A DNA stretch of 64,000 nt from Zoroaster sp. YZ-2022. Lineage: Eukaryota > Echinodermata > Asteroidea > Forcipulatida > Zoroasteridae. The DNA lies in contig CM055819.1 in assembly GCA_029582265.1 (NCBI GenBank), positions 8,182,135-8,246,134 of the forward strand, read 5' to 3'. Each line of letters begins with the position of its first letter. Positions within the stretch are counted from its first letter, which is position 1. A model generated the notes under the pieces. It was not told where the DNA came from and ran no database searches. It saw only the letters and a list, made by a program, of their open reading frames with translations. Below are positions 28,383 through 40,800 of this stretch, piece after piece. The translations under genes and the position numbers were made by a program.

Positions 28383-31251
28383 TTTAAAGTTTTCAAGGAA
28401 GGCTGATAAATTTATATATAAATTAAAGCTTAGGTTCTCCCCTTCCGGAAAAATACCATACTTTTGAATTTGGATAATTTTTTCGCACCTTAAACGGCCT
28501 CCATGGACACTCAGCCCTCTGTAAAATACCGTCAACTTGCAAGCGGTTTCACCGCAAACAATACAGCACTATACAGTGTTACAAAACAAAACATTTCTAG
28601 GGTTGGGAATAACTTTTAAAGTTTTCAAGGGAGGCCGATAATTTTATATCTAAATTAAAGCTTAGGTTCTCCACTTCCGGAAAAATACCATACTTTTGAA
28701 TTTGGATAATTATTTCGTACCTTAAACGGCCTCCATAGACACTTAGCCCTCTGTAAAATACGATCAACTTGCATGCGTTTCCACCGCAAACAATACAGCA
28801 CTATCCAGTCTTACTAAAAAAAAACATTTATAGGGTTGGGAATATCTTTTAAAGTTTTCAAGGGAGGCCGATAAATTTATATCTAAATTAAAGCTCAGGT
28901 TCTCCCTTTTCAGAAGAACATCATACTTTTGAATTTGGATAATTATTTCGTACCTTAAACGGGCTCCATGGACACTTAGCCCTCTGTAAAATACGTCAAC
29001 TTGCATGCGGTTTCACTGCAAACAATACAGCACTATACAGTCTTACTCAAACAAAACATATCTAGGGTTGGGAATAACTTTTAAAGTGTTCAAGGGAGTC
29101 CGATAATTTTATATCTAAATTAAAGCTTAGGTTCCCCCTTTCAGAAAAACATCATACTTTTGAATTTGGATAATTATTTCGTACCTTAAACGGCCTCCAT
29201 GGACACTTAGCCGTCTGTAAAATACGGTCAACTTGCATGCGGTTCTACTGCAAACAATACAGCACTATCCAGTCTTACTAACAAAAAACATTTATAGGGA
29301 TGGGAATAACTTTTAAAGTTTTCAAGGTAGGCCGATAAATTTATATCTAAATTAAAGCTTAGGTTCTCACCTTTCAGAAAAAACATCATACTTTTGAATT
29401 TGGATAATTATTTCGTACCTTAAACGGCCTCCATGGACACTTAGCCCTCTGTAAAATACCGTCAACTTGCATGCGGTTCCACTGCAAACAATACAGCACT
29501 ATCGAGTCTTAGTAACAAAAAACATTTATAGGGTTGGGAATAACTTTTAAAGTTTTCAAGGAAGGCCGATAAATTTATATCTAATTTAAAGCTTAGGTTC
29601 TCCCCTTTCAGAAAAACAGCATATTTTTGAATTTGGATAATTATTTCGTACCTTAAACGGCCTCCATAGACACTTAGCCCTCTGTAAAATACGATCAACT
29701 TGCATGCGTTTCCACCGCAAACAATACAGCACTATACAGTCTTACTCAAACAAAACATATCTAGGATTGGGAATAACTTTTAAAGTTTTCAAGGGAGGCC
29801 GATAATTTTATATCTAAATTAAAGCTTAGGTTCTGCCCTTTAAGAAAACCACCATACTTTTGAATTTGGATATTTCTTTCGTACCTTAAACGGCCTTCAT
29901 AGACACTTAGCCCTCTGTAAAGTACGATAAACTTGCATGCGTTTCCACCGCAAACAATACAGCACTATCCAGTCTTACTAAAAAAAACATTTATAGGGTT
30001 GGGAATAACTTTTAAAGTTTTCAAGGGAGGCCGATAATTTTATATCTAATTTAAAGCTGAGGTTCTGCCCTTTCAGAAAAACATCATACTTTTGAATTTG
30101 TATAATTTTTTCGTACCTTAAACGGCCTCCATGGACACTTAGCCCTGTGTAAAATACGGTCAACTTGCATGCGGTTTCACCGCAAACAATACAGCACTAT
30201 CCAGTCTTACTAACAAAAAACATTTCTATGGTTGGGAATAACTTTTAAAGTTTTCAAGGGAGGCCGATAATTTTATATCTAAATTAAAGCTGAGGTTCTG
30301 CCCTTTCAGAAAAACATCATACTTTTGAATTTGTATAATTATTTCGTACCTTAAACGGCCTCCATGGACAATCAGCCCTCTGTAAAATACCGTCAACTTG
30401 CAAGCGGTTTCACCGCAAACAATACAGCACTATACAGTGTTACAAAAAAAAACATTTCTAGGGTTGGGAATAACTTTTAAATTTTCAAGGGAGGCCGATA
30501 AATTTATATCTAAATTAAAGCTTAGGTTCTCCCCTTTCAGGAAAAATACCATACTTTTGAATTTGGATAATTATTTCGTACCTTAAACGGCCTCCATGGA
30601 CACATAGCCCTCTGTAAAATACCGTCAACTTGCATGCGGTTTCACCGCAAACAATACAGCACTATCCAGTCTTACTAAAAAAAAACATTTATAGGGTTGG
30701 GAATAACTTTTAAAGTTTTCAAGGAAGGCCGATAATTTTATATCTAAATTAAAGCTTAGGTTCTCCCCTTTCAGAAAAACACCATACTTTTGAATTTGGA
30801 TAATTATTTCGTACCTTAAACGGCCTCCATGGACACATAGCCCTCTGTAAAATACCGTCAACTTGCATGCGGTTTCACCGCAAACAATACAGCACTATAC
30901 AGTGTTACAAAAAAACATTTCTATGGTTGGGAATAACTTTTAAAGTTTTCAAGGAAGGCCGATAATTTTATATCTAAATTAAAGCTTAGGTTCTCCCTTT
31001 CAGAAAAACACCATACTTTTGAATTTGGATAATTATTTCGTACCTTAAACGGCCTCCATGGACACATAGCCCTCTGTAAAATACGGTCAACTTGCATGCG
31101 GTTTCACCGCAAACAATACAGCATTATCCAGTCTTACTAAAAAAAACATTTCTATGGTTGGGAATAACTTTTAAAGTTTTCAAGGAGGCCGATAATTTTA
31201 TATCTAAATTTAAAGCTGAGGTTCTCCCCTTTCAGAAAACTCATACCTTTT
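28382..31251. repeat. Satellite, mixed A/C block up to the gap
   Basis: About 12 monomers that begin C-like (CACTTAGCC, TCTTACT, CATTTATAGGG) and become typical A again from about 30,360 onward. The last monomer is cut by the N run, so neither the true end of the array nor its junction with unique DNA is visible. Confidence 0.93.
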
Positions 31252-31751
31252 NNNNNNNNNNNNNNNNNNNNNNNNNNNNNNNNNNNNNNNNNNNNNNNNN
31301 NNNNNNNNNNNNNNNNNNNNNNNNNNNNNNNNNNNNNNNNNNNNNNNNNNNNNNNNNNNNNNNNNNNNNNNNNNNNNNNNNNNNNNNNNNNNNNNNNNNN
31401 NNNNNNNNNNNNNNNNNNNNNNNNNNNNNNNNNNNNNNNNNNNNNNNNNNNNNNNNNNNNNNNNNNNNNNNNNNNNNNNNNNNNNNNNNNNNNNNNNNNN
31501 NNNNNNNNNNNNNNNNNNNNNNNNNNNNNNNNNNNNNNNNNNNNNNNNNNNNNNNNNNNNNNNNNNNNNNNNNNNNNNNNNNNNNNNNNNNNNNNNNNNN
31601 NNNNNNNNNNNNNNNNNNNNNNNNNNNNNNNNNNNNNNNNNNNNNNNNNNNNNNNNNNNNNNNNNNNNNNNNNNNNNNNNNNNNNNNNNNNNNNNNNNNN
31701 NNNNNNNNNNNNNNNNNNNNNNNNNNNNNNNNNNNNNNNNNNNNNNNNNNN
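31252..31751. other. Assembly gap, 500 N
   Basis: Exactly 500 consecutive Ns. The round number suggests a fixed-size scaffold placeholder rather than a measured gap. Satellite lies on the left and non-satellite DNA on the right. Confidence 0.99.
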
Positions 31752-32089
31752 AAGTATGCAAACCTGATTTCCCTCTGGATCCCTGAGTCCATTTATCACA
31801 ATGCCTGCTTGATTGATTATCCATTATTTTGATCATTGGATTTTTGTGAATACATGTATGCAGTTTTATTTGTAATAATTGTTCTCAAGCCACAAAGTTG
31901 CATCCACACTGTTTTTTGTAGTAATTTATGGAAATGACTTAAATCAAAGACACCAAGTGACTAACTTTGCTTACCTTGTGATAACTGAAGACACTCTAAT
32001 TCATGTTGAAGTTTCTCTAGAGTTGTGACAGTATGGTTATTGGTCAGTATAATGTGTACAATGGGACAGGTCAGCCAATGATTTTCAGA
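31752..32089. other. Unassigned AT-rich sequence
   Basis: No open frame, repeat unit or RNA structure was recognised between the gap and the LINE 3' tail. Confidence 0.6.
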
Positions 32090-35000
32090 AGTTCAGGTTC
32101 AGTTCAGTTCTTTAATATTTTCCACACTTATCAAAATATACATTAATATGGATATAAGTAAACATACAATAATATTATATATGGGTTGTAACAAGCCAAT
32201 AATAGATGGATAATAATAATGATGATAGTATAAAGAAATTAAATGCAAGTGGAAGTGGAAGGAGGCCCCGCCTACAGCCAATGCTTGTCTAGTAGTAAGG
32301 ACCCCCCAGATGAAGCATATAATAAACAAGACGAGTGAACAATTTTATGTATGGTGAGTGAAATATAAACATACAAAACACAAAACAAAGAACAATCCCA
32401 TGCATGTCATTATTAAACCCAAGCAAGCCAAACCCTAGACAGGTCAATTAACCGCACAGGTATTTACCAACAAAAAATCCTTTAAATTTACGTTTTGAGA
32501 AGAATATTAATGTGGAGTACTTTTTAAAACTATCTAGTGATACCACAGCTCTGGGACCTCATGCTTAATTGTTCTATAGGAAAGTGTCGTACGGGCAAAA
32601 TGATTGATGAAATTCATTATATTGCTCTTTGTGAAATGATCGTGAATTTTGATTTTTGTAAATAAAGGAACAAATTGAGATGAGGAAGATTATTAGAATT
32701 AAGTTTATACATGAAAATCTAAGCTGTAGAAGATAAATGTCACTGATCTTAAGACTATTATGTTTGTGTAAAATAGAGGGCCACAGTGAGCCAAGTAATC
32801 GGTAGTGATTATTAAATTTAAAAGTTTTTTTTTGAAGGATCAATAGCCTGTTGATTTGAACTGTTCCTGAATTTCCCATGCTAGAATGCCATAATTAATA
32901 TAGGGCAAAAATAAGCACTGTAGAGTGTAACCAGAACCTCCTGGAAAAAAAAATGCTGCTTATTAAACTTAATAATATTCCCAACATTTCTAGAAATAAT
33001 TAATTTACATAAGTAATTAATATGTTAAGTTTCAGAGAGGTCTTGGGTCAATATGCAACCTAAAATTTAATACAATCAGTTCTAGGAATTTGATTATTGT
33101 CAATATAGATAATCTGAAGGATTACTTTCTTGCTGAATAACATAAAGTTAGTTTTTAATATTGAGTGATAACTTGTTGGCCTAATCCAACTAGAGATATT
33201 ATTGAGTTCTGAATTAACAGTATCAAAGTACATTCAAATTAGAATGAGTATAAAATAAATTACTGTCATCAGCAAAAAAGAATAAATGATAGTAAGTTAG
33301 AGGATTTGTCAAAATCATTAATATAAATTGAAAATAACAGGGGTCCAAGGATTGATCCTTGTGGAACACCGAGGAAATTTCTGCAAGAGAGGAGAGGCAA
33401 CCATTAATGGAAACAAATTGATGGCGTTTAGTAAGGTAATTCCTGAACCACTCCAAGGCAATACCTCTAATGCCATAATGAGCCAATTTAGACAAGAGAA
33501 CTTTATGATTAACAGTATCGAATGCCTTGGAGATCCAGGAATATACCAAGTGTGAGAAGAATCATCAATACTGTTAGCAATTTTGTCAAGTAACTGCAGA
33601 ATTGCGTGAGAGGTTGAGTGTTTCTCACGAAAACAAACTGAAATCGACAAAATATTGTGATTATCAAAAATTTATTTGTACGTGTATAAACAATACGTTC
33701 TAAGATTTTAGAAAATGAAGTAAGAACGGAGATAGGCCTATAATTATTAACTTGTTGTGTGTCTCCACTCTTGAAGATTGGTGTGATCCTGGCAATCTTC
33801 ATATCATCGGCTAACTCAGTAGACAGGGAAAGGTTCATAATGAAAGTAAGGGCATGGATATTGCAAGGATCACAGATTTAATAAGAAAATTTTTACAAGA
33901 TCATGACCTGAACTTTTGTTAGGAAATTGTTAACAATATCTAAAGTTTCCCTGTTCAGTAACCGAGCAAAGAAAATTGAGCTAGAATTAAATTTAAAGAT
34001 AATCATGAAAGTTACGATCACTAGGAGGGATTTTATTGCTAAGATTATCACCAATGTTTGTAAAGTAAGTGTTAAAATGATCCGCTATAAAATGTGAATT
34101 GTTAACCACAGCACCATTAACATCAATGAAGACAATTTAGAAGGGTTTTATTTTTTAATACACTGTTGATAATTTTCAAGTGTTTTTACATTACCCTTTT
34201 CTTTTCTCAAACTGTTTGGCATAATACATACGCTTAGAGTTACGAATCACAGTAGTCAAGATGATTTTTATAGCGTACATATATGGCACGATTAGAGTCG
34301 GTGGGATGAAAAAATCTACGATACAGCTTATTTTTATGATGGATAGATTTACATGCTTACAGAACCATGGAGACTTAAGGGATAAATTTACGAGACGAAG
34401 TCTTAAAGTTCTTCAAAGGAATATTCTTATCATGAAGTCTGTTAAAATATCCATAAATTTAGTAAAGGCCATGTTAACATCTAAGGTACAAAGAACATCT
34501 GACCAGTCACAGGGAAATTCAGATCATTTTAAGATAATCAATATTTTCCATTGAGTAAATTTATGTAGGGACAGGTTTAGAGCTAGTGATTGGCATTGAA
34601 TGAAAGTGAATATAGGAAAAATGATCGGAAAATCAGTTACAATACCAGATTTAGGAGGAGGTAAATATTCGTGAAAATATTATCGATGAGTGGCAGAGGA
34701 TTGCGTGATCCTAGTTGGTTTATTAATAAGAGGTATGCAAGCTGAGGAAAAATCAAATCCAAGAATTCCTGTGGCTGGCTGCGATGATCACAATCAATCA
34801 GGTTTAGATTAAAATCACCAGAAATTAAACAAGACTTATTTTCGTTGGTTATACGTTGGATCAAGTTATGGAAACACGTTATAAAATCATTAAAATTAGC
34901 ATTTGAGGGCTTATAAACAACACCTGCTATGATATTCTTATGTTTACAAGATATTATTTCTACAAAGTAACATTCAAGGGAGTCAACAGAAATGCTTAAA

Positions 35001-35830
35001 TCCGGCCTGGGTAAATAAGTTGGGTCAGAAGAAATATAAAGAGCACGCGCCCCCAGCTTTGTGATCTATTTATGGTCTCAAGGATATACCCCGGTAAATT
35101 AAGATAACTACCAGACTCTTCCTTGAGCCAGGTTTCAGACAAACCAATAATAGAAAAAATTATGATTTAATTGGTGAGTAACATTCTGAGAGAGTCAATA
35201 TTTTTAGTTAGACTCTAATGTTTAGATGCATAAGTGAAAATACTTCAGTGGATTTCTTGATTGAAGGAATTCAAGAACTTATTGTAAGAATAATAACATG
35301 AATTACTAACATTATGAACCGGATTGTTGGGGTCTTCAACTAAATGTAACTCAGGAGTATTAACATGCAAATCACTGGAAACATAATTATACAGATTAAT
35401 ATCAGTAAACACATTTAAATTCTGTGGAATCTAAATTATTAAAAGGAAAGATACTAGAGATGCATGATGGGCAAAACCAATGGTCATCGTTATTAGCCTA
35501 ATTTATAAAACTCAGAATAAGTCAGGTCGGTACATCTAAGATGTACCCAAAAATTACAAAATTACAAAAAATACACTTTGATTAGATTTAACCGGGTTAT
35601 TACAGACATTACATGGAAATTTGGCAGGCATATGGGAATAAGACAAAAATAGGTGGGAAACAGTGGAGATACGTAGACGGGTGGGAGAAACTGAGGAGAC
35701 ACTAGCAAAAACAGACAGAAACAGGGAAAACTAATTTTTAGACTAGACAGCAAGGAAAAATAAACAAGAAGAAATAAGTAAGTGCTTGCACCAGATCCGA
35801 CCAGATCTCACAGCTAGAGGACTAACATAA
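32090..35830 (-). pseudogene. CR1/L2-like LINE ORF2 (endonuclease-reverse transcriptase), decayed
   Basis: Non-LTR retrotransposon polyprotein that would nick the target and reverse-transcribe its own RNA. Conceptual minus-strand translation, in pieces, shows an apurinic-endonuclease part (a TWL motif near 35,130; SGDFNLNL near 34,800; an IDNIF segment after it). The reverse transcriptase follows: a RITPIFKSGD / NNYRPISV block (about 33,790-33,720), SKAFDTVNHKVLLSKL with an HYGIRG segment (about 33,530-33,460), and the catalytic FADDSN box (about 33,270). Stops and frameshifts break it throughout, and the expected GxPQGS block is unreadable. The 3' end is marked by short tandem CTGAA repeats (about 32,092-32,112, read on the minus strand after an AATATTAAAG sequence), as CR1/L2 elements end in short tandem repeats rather than plain poly-A. 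Assignment to the CR1/L2 side of the Jockey group is from motif recall, not from a tree. Confidence 0.85.
32092..32112 (-). repeat. Probable LINE 3' tail, (CTGAA)n-like
   Basis: On the minus strand the sequence reads AAAG followed by about three ACTGA units. This is a short tandem repeat exactly where the LINE coding remnants stop, as is usual at 3' ends of CR1/L2-type elements. Confidence 0.5.
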
Positions 35831-35894
35831 ATTCAAACACAGTGAAGTGATCAAATATTACAATATTATAATCAGGCATTTGTTGAGTAAATTT

Positions 35895-36725
35895 CTAAAC
35901 AGCTTCCCGAAATGTGAAGGGCTGGCCATTCATACGCCATTTCCCAGCAGAAAATTTAAGTTTGTTTCCTTTATCGTACAGTTCCTTAACTTGTTTAGCC
36001 CACTTCTTTTTCTCAGCCAGGTCAGCTTTGGTGAGGTCATCGATGATAAAATGACCAGCATCCTTGAGAGCAGATTTGGCTTGTTTCATTATGTTAATTT
36101 TATCACGATATGATAACAGTTTCACCAGGATATGGGGTGCTCTCCCCGGTGGCGCTTGTCCGTCGCGATGGGCACGTTCAACAACGACGTCGTGCATATC
36201 GAAGTGTCGGGAAAGGACGTCTTCTTCTACGACACGAACACAATTCTCACCAGTAGTGCAAGGAACACCAACAATCCGAAAGTTGTTTCTTCGTGCAAAT
36301 CTCTCTTGTTTATTGATGAGGTTATTAACTAATTGAGTCTGATCCCGAAGCTGGGTAATTTCGTATTTAAGTTCGACATTTTCTTTGACGAGAGGATCAA
36401 CCTGAGCTTTGAGATCATCAATACGAGAGCTTTGGTACTCAATGGACTGGTTGAGGTCGAGTTCCAGTTTTTTCATATCAAGGAAGAGACCATCCAGAGT
36501 GCGCTTCACGTGTGTTTGAAACTCGGAAATAGAGTTTTGGATGTGATTTTTCAAATCTTTGGAAGTTACACCACCAGGTAAAGATGAGGAAAATACTGCT
36601 GGGCTAGTAGGCGATTCAGCTGACATCTCAGTGCAGCTGTCCGCAGAAATAGATATATCGCTGGTTCCGGTTTCCCTACCATCTGCACCGCGAGCGCTAT
36701 GATCGGGTACCGGTGAGGACATCAT
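35895..36725 (-). CDS. LINE ORF1 (L1-type ORF1p), codons 28 to stop
   Basis: RNA-binding chaperone protein of a non-LTR retrotransposon. The 276 residues show a Ser/Pro-rich start, a heptad-like coiled coil (roughly the region with EFQTHVKRTLDGLF to QLRDQTQLVNNLI), then an RRM-like core beginning RRNNFRIVGVP, a VERAHRDG motif, HILVKLLSYRDKINIM, and a C-terminal domain starting IDDLTKADLAEKKKW. This order matches L1-type ORF1p (Transposase_22 family). The open frame continues upstream to 36,794, but those extra codons are transposon TIR read as protein, not LINE. The true N-terminal 27 codons lie at 49,207-49,127. The frame is uninterrupted, in contrast to the decayed ORF2 downstream on the same strand. 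Confidence 0.9.
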   Translation of the reverse strand: MMSSPVPDHSARGADGRETGTSDISISADSCTEMSAESPTSPAVFSSSLPGGVTSKDLKNHIQNSISEFQTHVKRTLDGLFLDMKKLELDLNQSIEYQSSRIDDLKAQVDPLVKENVELKYEITQLRDQTQLVNNLINKQERFARRNNFRIVGVPCTTGENCVRVVEEDVLSRHFDMHDVVVERAHRDGQAPPGRAPHILVKLLSYRDKINIMKQAKSALKDAGHFIIDDLTKADLAEKKKWAKQVKELYDKGNKLKFSAGKWRMNGQPFTFREAV

Positions 36726-36734
36726 GGCCGTCGC
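36726..36734. other. 9-bp target-site duplication, left
   Basis: GGCCGTCGC directly abuts the left TIR and recurs directly after the right TIR. Because the TIR ends in CTAG-like sequence, a 7-bp GCCGTCG duplication with CTAG ends is the alternative reading. Confidence 0.85.
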
Positions 36735-37108
36735 TAGCCCCATAAATGTGGCACGGACACGCCCCCCCCCCCCCCCGCGTATCCTTAGCCACAAGTTGGT
36801 CTTATTCCGCTAACGGTAGTAATTCGAAATTCCAGGCGCTGAAATTGACGATATTTGCGACTATTTTGACAGTCTAGATACGTTCCTTACATGTTTAACT
36901 ATCTAGGCGCCCAAAAAAAGTGATTTTACTTACATTTTATGTTCCTGACATATAGGCGAAAAATTACAAGACGATCGTCATTGTGCAGGTTTCAACGAGG
37001 ACGGCCATCTTGAATATATGAAGAGTGCGAACGGAAAACAACTTGCGCGCGCAACAATTTTACGACGGCTGTTTTATGTGTGCACATACTTGCTGTATTT
37101 TAGCGCGC
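36735..37108 (+). repeat. Left terminal inverted repeat
   Basis: Matches the reverse complement of 48,767-49,126 over its whole length with few substitutions. It contains a run of 15 C at 36,762-36,776 (14 G in the right copy), and about 14 extra bases near 37,035-37,050 that the right copy lacks. It is likely the transposase recognition region. Confidence 0.95.
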
Positions 37109-37313
37109 GAAGTATTCCGTTTCAGGGTTGCACGTGTTGTCGGTAGTCAGAGCATTTTTTGTGCTAAACATGTGATATAACTAATTTAAAATCAAATATA
37201 TATAATAAAAATAAATAAATAAAACATGTCCAGTTCCTGCATTAAATTATTTACTTTTCCTATAATAAGTAAGCATAAATGATTGGATGAAAGCTAAGGC
37301 CACCCTCGATTTA

Positions 37314-37381
<68 letters not shown>

Positions 37382-37849
37382 CTTAATAATTTTATTTTAT
37401 TTTTTTTGTGTGTGAGTGTGTGTGTGTGGGGGGGGTTCTTTGTTAATGGTGAAAAAAACAAATAACAAAATCCACAATATAATTCAAGCACAAGAAAAAT
37501 GTTAAAAAATACCGTTCAGTGACAGAGCAGTAATGGACCGATCGAATCAAAATTAAGTGTTTCATGTTTGAGGATATCGCTGATACCGGTACTAGATTGC
37601 ATATTGTTGTTTAACAAAATGATAATAGTAATAGTAATAATATTATCAGTATTATTGATAATGATGGATGGCCAAAATGTTAATAATTGGGACCGTTCCC
37701 TTGTACCCATGGGTTTTATTGAGAAATTCACGACCCCAAATAGCATAGACCCAAATCACGCTTGAACCATCTTTGCAATTTGTCTGGTCCGAGTGCTCAT
37801 GAGTGCTCATTCATCATGAATGTACACAGATTAAGAGAGATTTATGCCG
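37109..37849. other. Internal non-coding sequence with (TA)n and (GT)n/poly-G tracts
   Basis: Transposon interior between the TIR and the first recognisable helicase exon. It holds a (TA)n tract at about 37,316-37,376, a (GT)n plus G8 tract near 37,408-37,436 and AT-rich sequence. The helicase start codon and promoter must lie here or in the TIR, but I could not identify them. Confidence 0.6.
37316..37376. repeat. (TA)n microsatellite
   Basis: About 30 uninterrupted TA dinucleotides. Confidence 0.95.
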
Positions 37850-40800
37850 AAATAAAATCGGATCTCTCCTGCAATATGACCTCAGTAGGGAACGGAAATG
37901 GTTATTGTCGGGTTGTTGTCGAATAACAACATTTGTGCAGTTCTCCCAACTGGTTCAGGAAAAGTACTTTGTTTTCCATCATGCCCATGATCCATGACAT
38001 AGTGAGTATCACTATAGTATTTTAGCACATAGGCCTATGTGACTTGGCACTAGTGACGCATCTGAAATCATTGTTAAATAAAATCTTTATAAAATGCTTT
38101 TTATATGTTTTTACTCCACATGACTATGTACAAATATGATCCAAATTTAATTTCAATGTATCAATAACATTTTTCTTGGCATTTGTGGAACTTGAAATAA
38201 CTCAGCACCACCTGGAGTTCAATCATAGTACCTAATCATAACAAGGGCAACGCTGCCGAGCGGGCCGATATTAGAGAAATTATACTTTTGCAGATACTTT
38301 AACTAAGATTACTCCCTTTGGAAAATATATGTTTTGGGGTCATTTGTAGTACGGTACGGGAGAAAAAACAATTAAGAAGAATTTGAAACTTTTCAAAAAC
38401 AACATTTGCATGTTGTACTCTTTTTATAATCTTAATAAATACGTTTGTGTATTATCATTCAGTTATTACTGAAGTAAATAACACATCAGATAATAAATAT
38501 TTTGAAATGCAGCTTCATCCAAACAACAAACCACATATTGCACTAGTGGTATCCCCAAATAGATGGTCTGGGAAAGGGATTTCCACAGGATGCATCCTGC
38601 CAGCAGCTGAGATGACAAAAGAAGAGAGAAAAGGTATTGTGACGGTTATAATGAGAAACTGTTTGGGTGTATTAAATTGAAAAGTATTTTGATTTTGGTT
38701 GCACGAATTTTTATTTATTTGTTTGTATTTTCCCCCCAAAATAACCCTCTTCCTAACCTGGCCTTCCACCAAAACTTGGTGATTTATATATTAAAATCAT
38801 TTTATTTATTTATTTTTTGGGGGGCACCAGCCCAAACTATATTGAACCCTGCCACTTCAAGTTCTGCCATGAAATCATTACATCGTACTAGCTTATCCAA
38901 GTGGGAGCAGGGGGTACATGTTTCATTGCTATGCTTGTAAATTTACAAATGGTTTTTTGGTAGGCCTATGTGTCCCCCCCATAGAATCACTACGTTATTA
39001 GTGAAAGTGCAATTGTAAATAAATGAAATCCTCTTTACACATTTTTTGTTACATAGCTATTATGGAAGGAGAATTGAGCCTGATTTTTACTTCACCAGAG
39101 GCTGTGCTGTCACTTGATCAGCAGTGGAGAGGGGGATGTTGAGGACAGATTCGTTCAGAAAACACATCTGCTTATTAGCTTTTGACGAGGCCCACTGCAT
39201 TACAAATTGGTATATTGGTGTTTAATAAGGACCACAACAGTGTTTCTGAATTATTTTAATTGAACACAAAAACATGTTTACAATCATACTTCTGTTTTTG
39301 GAAATGTGCATATTCTATATTTTATATATCACGTTAACATCGAAATATTAAAATGTCAAATCAACATTTAAAGAGTTCAGTGCATGAAAACTCTTTATAA
39401 AATTGGATTTAACTTTAACAAAATCTTGAATTAACATTTATTAAGATTTAACTTAACTACATGTTAATTCAACACTTCCTTGGAGCTAAATTTAACTTTA
39501 TAATGAGTTAGTCACTAATCAAGCACTTCAATTTCAACACTTGATCTTAATGAATTGAAACAACTTTTATCCATTGTATTTTATAATTACAACCTTTCAG
39601 GGGAGAAGACTTCAGAAATGTTTATAGTCAAGTCGGTGAGCTACGCAGTATATTGGGAAACATGCCCACCCTTTATCATGTCAGCAACCCTGCCAACTTC
39701 AGTACGGGAGGCTGTTTTCAATATACTTCATCTTGAGCCATCTAATGTCAAAACTGTGTGCAAGAATCCTGACAGGTAAAACATTTCTGCTGGAATTTAC
39801 TTCATCGGTTTATTAACTTACTATACAAAAAGAATAACATGGACATAAATCATTTAGCAATTGGTACAGTCAAACATGCTAAAGAGGCCAATACACAAAA
39901 TACACAAACCATACAATAAAAACATGCACACTGATAAGGCCACCTGTGACTGTATTGCATACATGTTGCATCCACTTTGGTTCTATTGTATGATACTTTT
40001 TACTTACAATCAGAGTAGACTACCAACAGGACAAGGAATCAGTGTTCTAGTTTAAGAAGAACATAGTGACTGAAAATTACTGGCTCATTTATGCAGCAAC
40101 AACAATAATATGCCTTTACCATCTGGGAAATTATTTTCATTCACTGAGGTAATCTAAAAAATACCACTTTGATTCCATGCCCTGTTCATCGTGTCGATAC
40201 ATATACTTAACTGTAATGATAGTGTCCTTACCCACAAATGATAACTTAATGTGGTTGTAAAGACTTGTTCATTTAAAACATTTAATTATATAATCACATA
40301 TATGACATTTAAATTGTAGTCCAATATAGAATCAAGTATTTTGTTAAAATTTGTCTATGTAAAAATCCCAACACTTTAATTGTGTGCTTACCGAACATTG
40401 TGATCCCACATTTATAACCATTAGTCTTGAGAGACCCAAATACGTACATTTATAAACAAATCAATAATAAATCACCAAAACTGAGGGGACCCATAATGAT
40501 TACTATATATGCAGGTACATATGAAAATTTCATCACTATCCAAGCATACATGTATTTTCGGTAGACATATCAATCAAACTGTGTACAATAACCAGTAGCA
40601 TACTTTTGTTTAAAAATTTAATTTGATTTTGTTCCATTTATTTTATCCAGATGTAATATATTTCTCAGATACGTGAAACGAGTCAAGAAGGATGACCAGA
40701 ACATGCAAGACATTGAAGAGCCAGAGTGGCTCAAAGATTATATCAAAGAGCTGAAGACAGATGGACTTAATGCCCGGAAAGCAATAATATACTGCAGGTA

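Noticed and set aside
1802..30861. Many 60-80 codon minus-strand frames at monomer spacing in the satellite
   Set aside because: They repeat with the satellite period, vary with A-run length, start and stop at the same monomer positions, and resemble no protein. They are by-products of the repeat.
1..31251. CRISPR-like array
   Set aside because: The repeats are full ~231-bp monomers with no unique spacers, in a eukaryotic context.
31092..31836. Long frames spanning the N run
   Set aside because: They consist of undetermined codons. Only a few real codons flank the gap.
36726..36794. Upstream extension of LINE ORF1 into a Gly/Arg-rich start (MWLRIRGGGGG...)
   Set aside because: These codons come from the transposon TIR and its C/G run. 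The true ORF1 start is at 49,207.
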